DNA from: an uncultured Cyclobacteriaceae bacterium
Lineage (GTDB): Bacteria; Bacteroidota; Bacteroidia; Cytophagales; Cyclobacteriaceae
NCBI GenBank assembly: GCA_905479015.1
Contig: CAJQKV010000005.1
Location: forward strand, 1-64,000
DNA length: 64,000 bases
Reading direction: 5' to 3'
Part shown: in pieces, positions 9,466 through 18,277 of the stretch
Layout of the letters: each line of letters starts with the position of its first letter
Position numbering within the stretch: the first letter of the stretch is position 1
Made by a program: the position numbers and the translations under genes
The notes under the pieces: model-generated
Told to the model about the DNA's origin: nothing
The model's input: only the letters and a program-made list of their open reading frames with translations
The model's database searches: none

Positions 9466-10092
9466 ATGAGTTTAAACACTTACATCCAAACGGCCTTAGC
9501 CCGATTACCCGATTTAGAATCCAAAAGAATTCAACAATTGGAACCGCTATCGCGTTATATTTTTAATAAAATATCTCAGGGAGAAGCTGCGGATTTGAAT
9601 TTTATCTGTACGCACAATTCAAGAAGAAGTCATTTGGGTCAAATTTGGTTACAAATGGCGGCCATCTATTATGATATTGCCTTGGTAGTGGCCTACAGTG
9701 GTGGAACTGAAGAGACGGCCTTTAATCCAAGGGCTGTGGCCGCATTGCAGCGGGCTGGATTTGCTGTAGAAGTAGGAACGGGAGAAAATCCACGATATGA
9801 GATCTCAAGTAGTCTGGGAAACTTGCATTTAGTCAGTTTTTCCAAAAAATACGATCATTTAGAAAATCCCAAAAAAGATTTTTGTGCCGTGATGACATGT
9901 GCGGAGGCCGATGAGGCTTGTCCCGTTATTTTTGGCGCTGATTTGAAAGTGAAGTTGTTGTATGAGGACCCCAAATCGGCTGACGGCACGGATCATGAGC
10001 GTACCGCCTACGATGAGCGATGTTTTCAAATTGCTACCGAAATGTTTTATGTCATGAAGCAAGTATTGACCGGACTCCAGAAAATCAAATGA
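9466..10092 (+). CDS. ArsC/low-molecular-weight phosphatase family protein (arsenate-reductase-like)
   Basis: 208 residues. The P-loop CTHNSRRS (Cys48, Arg54) has the CX5R(S/T) signature of low-molecular-weight protein tyrosine phosphatases and thioredoxin-coupled arsenate reductases. A second Cys pair, Cys145 and Cys152 in CAEADEAC, has the seven-residue spacing of the redox cysteines of Bacillus-type ArsC. The later segment YEDPKSADGTDHERTAYDE resembles the FDDP...GT region of ArsC. Together this favours an arsenate-reductase mechanism over a phosphatase. It is longer than typical ArsC (~140 residues) because of an N-terminal helical extension and an insert before the Cys pair. No ars operon genes (arsB, acr3, arsR) are nearby, so the physiological substrate is open. 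Confidence 0.8.
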   Translation: MSLNTYIQTALARLPDLESKRIQQLEPLSRYIFNKISQGEAADLNFICTHNSRRSHLGQIWLQMAAIYYDIALVVAYSGGTEETAFNPRAVAALQRAGFAVEVGTGENPRYEISSSLGNLHLVSFSKKYDHLENPKKDFCAVMTCAEADEACPVIFGADLKVKLLYEDPKSADGTDHERTAYDERCFQIATEMFYVMKQVLTGLQKIK

Positions 10093-10170
10093 AGCCGACG
10101 GCATTAGATTCATTTTTTGAGCGCAAGAATTTGAATAAATTTATGTGGCCATCACTTCAAAGGGTGATCA

Positions 10171-10187
10171 TTTAACCTCATTTAACA
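10171..10187 (+). promoter_or_regulatory. Pho-box-like direct repeat upstream of moxR
   Basis: Two TTTAAC units lie 10 bases apart (TTTAACCTCATTTAACA), resembling the TTAACA-N4-6-TTAACA element bound by PhoP/PhoB-type regulators. It is less regular than the two copies further right, and lies about 85 bases before the moxR start. Confidence 0.35.
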
Positions 10188-10270
10188 TATAAAATGCCCG
10201 GCTAGGGCAAAAAGGGTTTTTTGTTATTAAAAGGATTCCTATTTTTGCTGCCAAATGAATCAAGGATAAC

Positions 10271-11263
10271 ATGGATACGGAAGAGACAAATCAAGACTTA
10301 AAAAAGGAACATCAGCATAAAATTACTCAGGTTATTGAAGAGGTAGGCAAAGTAGTCGTTGGGCAAAAGCACATGGTGAACCGATTGCTCATTGGTCTCT
10401 TTACACAAAATCACATTTTATTAGAGGGCGTCCCGGGGATCGCCAAGACCCTGACGGTAAATACCTTGGCTAAGGTATTACAACTTGACTTCAAGAGGAT
10501 TCAATTTACGCCTGACCTTTTACCTGCAGATTTGGTAGGAACCATGATCTACAATCAAAAGAAAGCAGCATTTGAAGTCAAAAAAGGTCCTATTTTTTCC
10601 AATATGATATTAGCGGATGAAGTCAATAGATCTCCAGCAAAGGTACAATCAGCCCTTCTGGAGTCTATGCAGGAAAAACAAGTAACGATTGGGGAGGAGA
10701 CTTACCCACTGGTTCGCCCTTTTTTGGTGATGGCAACACAAAATCCCGTAGATCAAGAAGGAACTTACCCCTTACCTGAAGCGCAGGTCGATCGATTTAT
10801 GATGAAAGTCCATGTCAAGTATCCGTCAAAAGAAGAGGAACTAGAGGTCATGCGCAGAATGTCCAATATGTCTTTTAAACCCGAATTGAAGACCATATTA
10901 TCCAAGAAGGACATTTTTGCCATTCAAGAAGAAATCAATGCGGTGAGTTTATCAGAATCTTTAGAAAAGTATATCGTAGAATTGGTTTTGGCCACCAGAG
11001 ATCCTCAATCCTATCAATTAGATGATATGGCTCACTATATTCAATTTGGAGCTTCGCCAAGAGCTTCAATTAATTTGAATCTTGCGGCCAAAGCGGTTGC
11101 TTTTTTTGATCAGAGAGATTTTGTATTGCCAGAAGACATTAAGGAGGTTGCTGATGATGTGATGAACCATCGGATTTTATTGAATTATGAAGCCGAAGCT
11201 GACGGCATCACCACCCATGATATCATCAAAAACATCCTTTCTAAAGTCCAGATTTCCAAATAA
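10271..11263 (+). CDS. MoxR family AAA+ ATPase
   Basis: 330 residues. Walker A is GVPGIAKT (residues 53-60) and Walker B is MILADEVNRSP (around 112-122). The typical ATQNPVDQEGTYPLPEAQVDRFMM stretch (sensor 1 and arginine-finger region) and a C-terminal helical lid complete the MoxR core. MoxR ATPases are chaperone-like and usually work with a VWA-domain protein and a DUF58 protein encoded next door. Here neither partner is present, and the gene appears to stand alone. A TATTTTTG box at 10240-10247 matches the Bacteroidota -7 element and could be its promoter, though the -33 spacing is short. Confidence 0.92.
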   Translation: MDTEETNQDLKKEHQHKITQVIEEVGKVVVGQKHMVNRLLIGLFTQNHILLEGVPGIAKTLTVNTLAKVLQLDFKRIQFTPDLLPADLVGTMIYNQKKAAFEVKKGPIFSNMILADEVNRSPAKVQSALLESMQEKQVTIGEETYPLVRPFLVMATQNPVDQEGTYPLPEAQVDRFMMKVHVKYPSKEEELEVMRRMSNMSFKPELKTILSKKDIFAIQEEINAVSLSESLEKYIVELVLATRDPQSYQLDDMAHYIQFGASPRASINLNLAAKAVAFFDQRDFVLPEDIKEVADDVMNHRILLNYEAEADGITTHDIIKNILSKVQISK

Positions 11264-11296
11264 GAACAGCCGCCCCTCTCCTCGGGGACTCATCGG

Positions 11297-11349
11297 TTTA
11301 ACAATGACTTAACATGTTGCCGAAGGGTTTAACGAAAAGGTAACACTCA
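11297..11349 (+). promoter_or_regulatory. Pho-box-like array: two pairs of 11-bp direct repeats
   Basis: TTTAAC at 11297, CTTAAC at 11308, TTTAAC at 11328 and GGTAAC at 11339 form two pairs, each with an 11-base period and 31 bases from pair to pair. TTAACA-ATGAC-TTAACA fits the Bacillus PhoP box consensus, and the 11-base period fits OmpR/PhoB-type dimers. It ends just upstream of a candidate promoter (TTG at 11356, N18, CATTTTTG at 11377), the usual place for an activator of this class. Confidence 0.5.
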
Positions 11350-11448
11350 AACGCCTTGGAGTTAATACTTGACACGCATTTTTGCATTTATAAATGAGTG
11401 CAATAAAGCGCTCATAAATCATAAAATTTAACAGAAAACAGACTATAA

Positions 11449-12711
11449 ATGAAAAATTTCATTACAATCCTTACATTCTCGTCCATGCTTTTCTTTTTGG
11501 CATGTGATGATGATACAGAAACATTAACGGTAACAGAAATCGTAACGGTAACAGATACAGTTACAGAAATAGAGACAGATACGGTAACGGTAACCGAAGG
11601 CATTGAAGTGTTGATTTCGGGAAATATTATGGCGGATGCTATATGGTCTGCTGATTCCGTATACATATTAGGAGGCAGAATAGCCGTGATTTCAGGAGTT
11701 ACACTTACCATCGAGGCGGGGACAATTATCAAAGGCCAATATGGAACAGGAGCCAATGCAACGGCATTAGTAGTAGCAAGAGGAGCGACCTTAAACGCTC
11801 AGGGAACGTCTACTTCACCCATCATCTTTACCGCAGTCGCAGATGAAATTCAACCAGGTGAAATACTTTCACCCAACATGCCGTCAGATGCTGGAGGTCT
11901 TTGGGGAGGGGTCATTATATTAGGAAATGCACCGGCTTCATTAGGGGATGACGCGTCCGAATCTAATATTGAAGGCATACCAACATCCGATATCAATGGC
12001 TTGTACGGGGGCACAGATGCGGCCGATAATTCAGGTACGATCAGCTATATTTCTATTCGTCACGGGGGCTCAAACATCGGTGAAGGTAATGAGATCAATG
12101 GTCTGACTTTAGGAGGTGTTGGTTCAGCAACGAGCATTGAGGGCGTTGAAGTGGTTGCCAATGCAGATGATGGTATTGAGTGGTTTGGAGGAACGGTAAA
12201 TGTTTCTAAAGTTTTGATTTGGAATTCAAATGACGATGGGTTGGACACTGATCAGGATTGGCAAGGAACTTGTTCGGATTACGTAATCGTAACGCCACAA
12301 GGAGGTTCAGCCTTTGAGTTAGATGGGCCTGAAGGCACCGCTAAAGTCAATGGAGCGGACGGCTTTCATACCTTCAGCAATGGCGTCGTATATGTAGGTG
12401 CTGATGCAGATCATGTCGTAGATTGGGATGGCGCTACCAATGCAGCCTTAGTTGACTTATACATTTATGGATGGGGAGAATATGCTGGGACGGCTATTGA
12501 ATCCTTTGGAGGTGATGGAGCTGGCGTTTCTTCAGGATGGGAAACCACTTTGAATGAAGGAGATACTTTAGCAACGGTATTGGGTGCAGATGCTGCTGCA
12601 ATTACTTCTGAAGTAGCTGCTGGTGCAAGAACCAAAGGTCCTGCGAAGTCTGTTTTTGATACTTGGACTTGGGCAGGATTATCTGGAGCCCTAACCACGA
12701 TAGGACTTTAA
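11449..12711 (+). CDS. Exported lipoprotein with Thr/Val/Glu linker and beta-helix-like body
   Basis: 420 residues. The lipobox is LFFLAC with Cys19. A low-complexity linker (about 22-50) is built from TVTE/TDTV repeats. The body is rich in Gly, Asp and Asn with regular short strands (GGRIAVISGVTLTIEAGTIIKG, GLWGGVIILGNAP), which suggests a right-handed beta-helix like fold. I do not know a defined function. It is followed by a strong terminator and then by a TonB-dependent receptor, and both carry Pho-box-like repeats upstream. A cell-surface partner of that receptor is therefore plausible but unproven. Confidence 0.8.
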   Translation: MKNFITILTFSSMLFFLACDDDTETLTVTEIVTVTDTVTEIETDTVTVTEGIEVLISGNIMADAIWSADSVYILGGRIAVISGVTLTIEAGTIIKGQYGTGANATALVVARGATLNAQGTSTSPIIFTAVADEIQPGEILSPNMPSDAGGLWGGVIILGNAPASLGDDASESNIEGIPTSDINGLYGGTDAADNSGTISYISIRHGGSNIGEGNEINGLTLGGVGSATSIEGVEVVANADDGIEWFGGTVNVSKVLIWNSNDDGLDTDQDWQGTCSDYVIVTPQGGSAFELDGPEGTAKVNGADGFHTFSNGVVYVGADADHVVDWDGATNAALVDLYIYGWGEYAGTAIESFGGDGAGVSSGWETTLNEGDTLATVLGADAAAITSEVAAGARTKGPAKSVFDTWTWAGLSGALTTIGL

Positions 12712-12734
12712 TAAGCAAAAGACTCAATGAAATA

Positions 12735-12767
12735 AAAAGACCGTTGGTATTTCCAACGGTCTTTTTT
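12735..12767 (+). terminator. Strong Rho-independent terminator
   Basis: Perfect stem AAAAGACCGTTGG / CCAACGGTCTTTT with a 5-base loop (TATTT) and a T-run, 24 bases after the lipoprotein stop. Between it and the next gene (12768-13158) I see only the Pho-box-like repeat and no coding sequence. Confidence 0.9.
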
Positions 12768-13025
12768 TGTTAAAAATGGGAGCGGCATTGGGAATGAGCT
12801 TTTGATCTTTGATTGAAGCCGTAACGTTTACCGATGAGACCGTTTGCTAGTCAGTGTAAGTAACGCCTCATGCGGGTATTTTTTGGCCAGAATGTTTAAC
12901 CGTTTTGACAAAGAGATCAATCAAAGAAAAACAGGGGGCTTAGGGTCGATGAATAGGTCTTGAGGTGTAATATTATCTAAAACCACTACTTATATTATCC
13001 AATTATTAATTAAATAGGCGCTATT

Positions 13026-13053
13026 GTTAAGTTAATGTTAACTCATGGTAAAC
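13026..13053 (+). promoter_or_regulatory. Pho-box-like triple direct repeat upstream of the TonB-dependent receptor
   Basis: GTTAAG (13026), GTTAAC (13037) and GTAAAC (13048) recur with an exact 11-base period. A weak -7-like box (CACATTTG, 13079-13086) follows 26 bases later. The pattern matches that before the neighbouring lipoprotein gene and suggests a shared OmpR/PhoB-type regulator. Confidence 0.45.
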
Positions 13054-13158
13054 AGGATTTTATCATCTATTGAATCCCCACATTTGCAGTAATATAAATG
13101 CTTAACCCCTAGTGGAGTTATTCTTAAAGATGACATCATTTTTTAAAAAAAAAGTAGC

Positions 13159-16152
13159 ATGAAGATTTTTTTTATAGCGAGTTTATCTATTCTGTGGAGC
13201 ACACTGATTTTCGCACAGCAAGGGACCATTAGAGGGACAGTGATCGAAGAAGAAACCGGTGAGCCACTTTTCTCTGTGACGGTCATCATCGCCGGCACGA
13301 CCACGGGAGCCATTACGGATTTTGACGGAAACTTTTCTTTCTCAGCCCCTCCCGGAAGGCATGATCTTCAGGCAAGTTTTGTTTCTCTAGAGACGACAAC
13401 CATTACGGGGATAGAGGTCAAATCTGGGGAAGTAACGGTCATTGAACAAATCAGACTGTATCCTGATGTGGAAGAGTTGGAAGCTGTAGTGGTTACCGCT
13501 CAAGTGGCAAAGTCTACCGAGGCAGCCCTGATCACGGTAAAGCGAAAATCACCCAATATGATGGATGGAATTTCATCTGCAAGTTTCCGGAAGATAGGGG
13601 ATTCCAATGCTGCAGGTGCGATTAAACGGGTTACTGGGGTCAGCGTAGAAGGCGGAAAATATGTATATGTTCGTGGATTGGGTGATCGCTATACCAAAAC
13701 CACATTGAATGGGGTAGATATCCCTGGTTTAGATCCTGATCGCAATAGTTTGCAAATTGATATTTTTCCTACGGCGCTGCTGAATAACATGATGATTCTC
13801 AAAACGGCTTCAGCCGATAAGCCTGCCGATTTTACGGGAGGATTGGTTAATATCGAAACCAAGGATTTTCCAGAAGAAAAGGTTTTCAATGTATCCTTGG
13901 GGATTACTTACAATCCCTCCATGCACTTTAAAAAGGAGGCATTAACCCACGAGGGAAGTGCTACGGAATGGTTAGGTTTTGACTCAAATGCTAGGAGCCT
14001 TCCTAGCCAGATAGACAATGCCGATTTACCGACCCCCTTCGTCAACGAAGCAACAGAACTGTATAGTACAAGTAAATTGTTTTCTCAACAATTATCGGCC
14101 CAAGAAGCTACCAATTTTATGAATTACAACCTAGGTTTATCATCGGGAAATCAAAAGAAATTGGCCAACGGTAATTCTTTGGGTTACATTATATCAGCCA
14201 ATTACAAAAGAGACAATGACTTTTATCAGGATGTTTTGTTTGGAGAGTATCAAAAAAGAGATGCCTCAGAGGCGTATGAAATGGGTGCGGCAACCCTAAG
14301 GTCGGGGGCTTATACTACCGAAAATACCTTAATATCGGGATTGGTCGGCATCGCATACAAAACGCAAAACGCAAAATATAAACTTTCTGTTTTGGGTCTT
14401 CAAAATGGGGAAAAGAAGACGGCTAAAATTAATACCGTTTCGGACCCTACAGCCGATGATTTTACACCGCGATTGATCTCAGACTATACTGCTTTTAATG
14501 ATAACCTAGAATATGGTCAAAGAAGTTTGACCAATATCTTACTGAATGGCACACATTATTTTGGAGATACCCAGTGGAAACTGGATTGGAAGCTATCTCC
14601 TACCTTCTCAAACATGACAGACCCCGACATTAGACGGGCCGCTTTTTCTGATGACACAGGCGTCAACCGAATCAATCCTGGAGCTGCGGGATCACCCTCA
14701 AGGAGGTGGCGATTTCTCGATGAACGCAATGTGGTCGGTAAAGTAGATCTATTAAATACTGGGATGCTGTTGGGTAGAGAAGCTAAATATCGTGTGGGGA
14801 CCAGTTATGTTTTAAAAACACGAAATTATGCTATTCAAGCATTCAATATTACGGGTATTCAGGCATCCACCCGATGGGAAGACAATGCCAGTTTCGATGA
14901 CATCATTTCGGAGGTCAATTTATACGGATCCCCTGAGGATGGTTTAGGCAATAAAATCTATTATCAACGAGATGGAGGCATCAATCCCAATTCCAATGCG
15001 TATGCGTCAAGTAACACAAACTTCGCAGCTTATGCCTCAGCAGAAGTGTCGATTACCGAAGGGCTTAAGACCATTGTAGGTTTAAGAATGGAGCGATTTG
15101 AACAGCGGTACTCGGGCATGAATCAAACGGCAGCGAGTCAATTGGGGAATGCGACCGATGCGGGAGCCATTGAGTCGCTCACACAACAAATTAAATCAGG
15201 CGAAGTGGAGGGGGCTTATTTACTTGAAAACGATAAAGTACTTAATTCTACCGATTTTTTCCCATCTCTCAATGCCATTTATGGATTGACGGATGATCAA
15301 AATATCCGATTTTCTTTTTCTAAAACGATTGCAAGACCTTCGTTTAAAGAGCTGTCCTATGCCCAGATTTTGGATCCTGTGAGTAACCGGATTTTTAATG
15401 GTTCCTTTTTTAAATATAACGATGAGAATGGAAATGTGGTGTGGGATGGGAATCTTAAAGAGACCCATATTAATAATCTTGATTTGAGATGGGAACTCTT
15501 CCTCAACAGGGGCCAATTGTTTTCGGTCAGTGCATTTTATAAAACTTTTGATGACCCCATTGAATTGGTTCGTATCGCAAATTCCCAAACAGGGAATGAA
15601 TTTCAGCCCCGAAATGTGGGTGAGGGACAGTTGCTTGGTGCCGAATTAGAATTCCGAAAGGCTTTGAACTTTGTAGCTCCTTCACTTTCAGATTTTAGCG
15701 TTTATGGCAATTTGACCTTGGTGGATTCGCGTATAGAGATGACCCCTATGGAATATGATTCAAGACGGGTCTATCAAAAATCAGGGGAAACGATTCAAGA
15801 CACACGTGTGATGGTAGGCCAAGCTCCTTTTGTAATTAATTTTGGTTTACAATACAACAATGCAGATAGTCGACTTGATGCGGGACTCTTTTATAATGTA
15901 AAAGGCAAGACCTTAACCGTGGTAGGGGAAGGATTCTTTCCTGATATTTATTCGCAGCCGTTTCATAGTTTGAACTTTAATTTAAACAAGTCGCTAGGTA
16001 AAAAAGAACAGACAACCATCAATTTTAGCGTGAACAACATCCTCAATGACCAACGAGAAGATTTCTTTGAGGCTTACCAGGCACAAGATCAAATTTTCAA
16101 TCAATTGTCACCAGGAACTGAGATAAGCCTGGGTGTAAAATACGCCTTTTAA
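13159..16152 (+). CDS. TonB-dependent outer-membrane receptor with carboxypeptidase-like domain
   Basis: 997 residues. A signal peptide (cleavage near IFAQ) is followed by a carboxypeptidase-regulatory-like domain (about 23-100, GTVIEEETGEPLFSVTV). The plug comes next (about 120-235, with VYVRGLGDRYTKTTLNGVDIPG), then a beta-barrel ending ISLGVKYAF with the terminal Phe. It lacks the SusC-type plug signature and no SusD gene is adjacent, so it is a classical TonB-dependent transporter and not a SusC. The plug's RGLGDRY motif is common in Bacteroidota receptors whose ligand is unknown. The Pho-box-like repeats upstream make a phosphorus source one possible ligand, but that is inference only. 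Confidence 0.93.
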   Translation: MKIFFIASLSILWSTLIFAQQGTIRGTVIEEETGEPLFSVTVIIAGTTTGAITDFDGNFSFSAPPGRHDLQASFVSLETTTITGIEVKSGEVTVIEQIRLYPDVEELEAVVVTAQVAKSTEAALITVKRKSPNMMDGISSASFRKIGDSNAAGAIKRVTGVSVEGGKYVYVRGLGDRYTKTTLNGVDIPGLDPDRNSLQIDIFPTALLNNMMILKTASADKPADFTGGLVNIETKDFPEEKVFNVSLGITYNPSMHFKKEALTHEGSATEWLGFDSNARSLPSQIDNADLPTPFVNEATELYSTSKLFSQQLSAQEATNFMNYNLGLSSGNQKKLANGNSLGYIISANYKRDNDFYQDVLFGEYQKRDASEAYEMGAATLRSGAYTTENTLISGLVGIAYKTQNAKYKLSVLGLQNGEKKTAKINTVSDPTADDFTPRLISDYTAFNDNLEYGQRSLTNILLNGTHYFGDTQWKLDWKLSPTFSNMTDPDIRRAAFSDDTGVNRINPGAAGSPSRRWRFLDERNVVGKVDLLNTGMLLGREAKYRVGTSYVLKTRNYAIQAFNITGIQASTRWEDNASFDDIISEVNLYGSPEDGLGNKIYYQRDGGINPNSNAYASSNTNFAAYASAEVSITEGLKTIVGLRMERFEQRYSGMNQTAASQLGNATDAGAIESLTQQIKSGEVEGAYLLENDKVLNSTDFFPSLNAIYGLTDDQNIRFSFSKTIARPSFKELSYAQILDPVSNRIFNGSFFKYNDENGNVVWDGNLKETHINNLDLRWELFLNRGQLFSVSAFYKTFDDPIELVRIANSQTGNEFQPRNVGEGQLLGAELEFRKALNFVAPSLSDFSVYGNLTLVDSRIEMTPMEYDSRRVYQKSGETIQDTRVMVGQAPFVINFGLQYNNADSRLDAGLFYNVKGKTLTVVGEGFFPDIYSQPFHSLNFNLNKSLGKKEQTTINFSVNNILNDQREDFFEAYQAQDQIFNQLSPGTEISLGVKYAF

Positions 16153-16181
16153 TAGAGGCTGTTTTTCGAAGAAAATGAGTT

Positions 16182-16214
16182 AAAAAAAAGGATACTCTAA
16201 GTATTCTTTTTTTT
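16182..16214. terminator. Bidirectional terminator between convergent genes
   Basis: An A-run, the stem GGATACT/AGTATTC (one G-T pair) and a T-run form a symmetrical hairpin. It can stop the receptor gene from the left and the small lipoprotein gene from the right. The latter's stop codon lies within the last bases of the structure. Confidence 0.8.
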
Positions 16215-16614
16215 ATTCATTGAGTTTGCTCGGACAATCTTGCTGATCCGCAGGGCCGCCAATTAGATACATTTGCAAGTCTTCTATTCGACGCTCTGAC
16301 AGCCGTAATAATTCTCGGCACTTGCAGGGGTTGAAGACTTCTTTTCCATTATTTTTCCGATAATGCTGATCCCATTTTTTGGGATATATGGCACGTAATC
16401 GCCGATCTCTATATTGAACCCAATAGACTTGTTCCATATTAAATGCATCAAGAAAAGGACGATCGCCTTTATGCTTTATTTGAATTTCATCCATTAAAGC
16501 TACTATTTTGGCATCTATTTCATCAAATGTTGCACACACGTCAACTTCGTTATTTTTTTCGAACCGGCAGCTATTTAAAATGAGTATTATTAAAGTGAGT
16601 AGGATATTTTTCAT
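16213..16614 (-). CDS. Small lipoprotein of unknown function
   Basis: 133 residues. The N-terminus (MKNILLTLIILILNSC) is a short lipoprotein signal with lipidated Cys16. The mature part has three further Cys, two of them in CKC, and a Trp/Tyr/Asp-rich helix (YWVQYRDRRLRAIYP). This is faintly like the LprI/DUF1311 lysozyme-inhibitor repeats, but I cannot assign it. It stands alone, facing the receptor gene across a shared terminator. Confidence 0.65.
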   Translation of the reverse strand: MKNILLTLIILILNSCRFEKNNEVDVCATFDEIDAKIVALMDEIQIKHKGDRPFLDAFNMEQVYWVQYRDRRLRAIYPKKWDQHYRKNNGKEVFNPCKCRELLRLSERRIEDLQMYLIGGPADQQDCPSKLNE

Positions 16615-16677
16615 TCAATATTTAGGTTGATTTCTGAAGAAGCCAAAATTAAAAGAAATGGAGAGAATTAAATAATA

Positions 16678-16715
16678 AATGGCTGTTTTGACATTTTTAA
16701 TTTTTATGACCTTTC
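16678..16715. repeat. Short intergenic repeat, copy 1
   Basis: This AT-rich 38-base segment ending TGACCTTTC matches 49521-49556 at 30 of 36 aligned bases with one 2-base gap. Both copies lie between genes. No open frame or hairpin explains the match. Confidence 0.4.
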
Positions 16716-16761
16716 ATCCGAAAGATCATGCCAGCATGAATGGAGCGTAACGGGTTATTAT

Positions 16762-17376
16762 TTACAATATCAATTGTAATTTTTTTAATTTTTCAATCTC
16801 ATGATTGATGGCTAAAAGATGTTCCAATGCCGTGGTGGTGGCTTCCGCATCGGTGGTGTTTTCTGAAATTTTTCTGTATTTTTTTGCAAGTTTTTTGGCC
16901 TCAGCCGTTTTAGCATCAATGACTTTTTGGTATTGTCCCCAATAAAATTCTTTTTTGAAGTCGAGAATCAAATATTTGGTTTGTTTTTGATACAGGGCAA
17001 GGCTTTGTTCGGGGATATGGGCCGTGTCCAGGGCTAGGTGCATTTGGGTATTTTTTTTACCGGAGAGGGTTAAAAAAAGGTGGAGATCCATGTTCCCATC
17101 GTTGTTGAGGGCAGGGATTTTAATCACATAATAGGCCCCCTTATTGATGAGTTGTCCAAAACGCTTCGTGTATTTCCAAAATCCGAGTTTGACTGCTTCA
17201 GGCTCAAAATCAAATTCGGTTTGATACCCGGCATAGGAAATTGAGTTGATGGAGAGATTAAGAAGGGTTAATTTAGTGTCATAATTTTGACAAATGGAAA
17301 AAAAAGGAAAGGAACTGAACAATACAACCTGCAATGTGTGTTTAAGCTTAAAAGAAATCAAACGATAAAACCTCAT
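16762..17376 (-). CDS. Exported protein of unknown function with C-terminal coiled coil
   Basis: About 204 residues from the ATG at 17376. A basic N-terminus and hydrophobic stretch (LQVVLFSSFPFFSICQ) form a signal peptide. The middle is strand-rich, and the last ~70 residues are helical and Lys/Glu-rich (KTAEAKKLAKKYRKISENTT, INHEIEKLKKLQLIL), probably a coiled coil. The family was not recognised. A GTG two codons upstream is possible, but the ATG gives the better signal peptide. That ATG shares the four bases CATG with the start codon of the divergent epimerase gene. Confidence 0.65.
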   Translation of the reverse strand: MRFYRLISFKLKHTLQVVLFSSFPFFSICQNYDTKLTLLNLSINSISYAGYQTEFDFEPEAVKLGFWKYTKRFGQLINKGAYYVIKIPALNNDGNMDLHLFLTLSGKKNTQMHLALDTAHIPEQSLALYQKQTKYLILDFKKEFYWGQYQKVIDAKTAEAKKLAKKYRKISENTTDAEATTTALEHLLAINHEIEKLKKLQLIL

Positions 17377-18277
17377 GGGCACAAAGATATTGATAACTGG
17401 TGGATCAGGTATGATAGGTCAAGCATTAAGCGCAGCGCTGAGTCAAAAAGGCCATCAAGTTTCCCATTTGAGTAGGCATCCATCGAAGGACGCTAGCTAT
17501 CCTTCATTTAAATGGGACATCGCCAGTCGATACATCGACCCACGTGCTTTGAAAGTGGATGTGATTATTCATCTATCGGGTGAAGGAATTGCAAACAAAA
17601 GATGGACCGAAAAACAAAAACAAAAACTTATTGTGAGCCGCATAGATGCGGCGCAACTTCTTTATGATCAGGTTGTAAAATTAAAAAAGCGACCCACAAG
17701 GATTATTTCTGCTTCGGCTATAGGCTATTACGGGAGCGATACTCAGGAGCAGGAATGTTTCGAAGATACACCCGCAGGTGTTGATTTCATTGGACAATTC
17801 GTATTTAAATGGGAGCAACAAGTCAATCAGTTTGAGGCGTTAGGCATGCAGGTAAGCATGCTCAGAATTGGAATTGTTTTGTCTAAAGCGGGAGGAGCAC
17901 TGCCTAAACTCACCCTTCCTATCTTGTGGGGAGTTGGTGCGCCTATCGGGTCAGGTAAGCAAAACATGAGTTGGATTCATTTGGACGACTTGGTGAAGAT
18001 GTTCGTCTTTGTAGTTGAACAGCAGATGATGGGTGTTTACAATGCGGTTACACAAAGTACGACCAATGCTTTACTGACCCAAGCCATAGCGAAGCAATTG
18101 AAAAAGCCATTATTTTTACCGAACATTCCTGCTCTTTTTCTGAAATTAATTTTTGGTGAGATGTCAAAAATTATTTTAGGTGGAAATCTGGTAAGTGGGA
18201 GGAAAATCATTGAGCAGGGATTCGAGCCGGATTACCCAACTCTTGAAGGCGCATTGAGTGATATTTTTAAAAAATAA
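17375..18277 (+). CDS. TIGR01777/YfcH-type SDR epimerase
   Basis: 300 residues. The N-terminal NAD(P)-binding motif ILITGGSGMIGQAL, the IIHLSGEGIANKRWT stretch and the RIISASAIGYYG segment define the TIGR01777 (YfcH) branch of extended short-chain dehydrogenases. A C-terminal domain with YNAVTQSTTNA and LFGEMSKIILGG matches the family's second domain. The reaction is unknown for the family as a whole. The start codon at 17375 overlaps the divergent neighbour's start codon by two bases, so its promoter must lie inside that neighbour, or the message is leaderless. Confidence 0.9.
   Translation: MGTKILITGGSGMIGQALSAALSQKGHQVSHLSRHPSKDASYPSFKWDIASRYIDPRALKVDVIIHLSGEGIANKRWTEKQKQKLIVSRIDAAQLLYDQVVKLKKRPTRIISASAIGYYGSDTQEQECFEDTPAGVDFIGQFVFKWEQQVNQFEALGMQVSMLRIGIVLSKAGGALPKLTLPILWGVGAPIGSGKQNMSWIHLDDLVKMFVFVVEQQMMGVYNAVTQSTTNALLTQAIAKQLKKPLFLPNIPALFLKLIFGEMSKIILGGNLVSGRKIIEQGFEPDYPTLEGALSDIFKK

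Noticed and set aside
10195-10209. TGCCC/GGGCA hairpin after the ArsC-like gene considered as a terminator
   Set aside because: The stem is followed by A's and G's before any T-run, and it lies between the Pho-box-like repeat and the moxR -7 box. Its role is unclear.
11412-11756. 114-codon frame rich in Val/Ser/Thr opposite the lipoprotein start
   Set aside because: Its sequence is the reverse reading of the TVTE repeat linker; the repeats alone keep the frame open.
15220-15588. 122-codon frame opposite the TonB receptor
   Set aside because: Antisense to conserved barrel strands, with no signal, motif or promoter.
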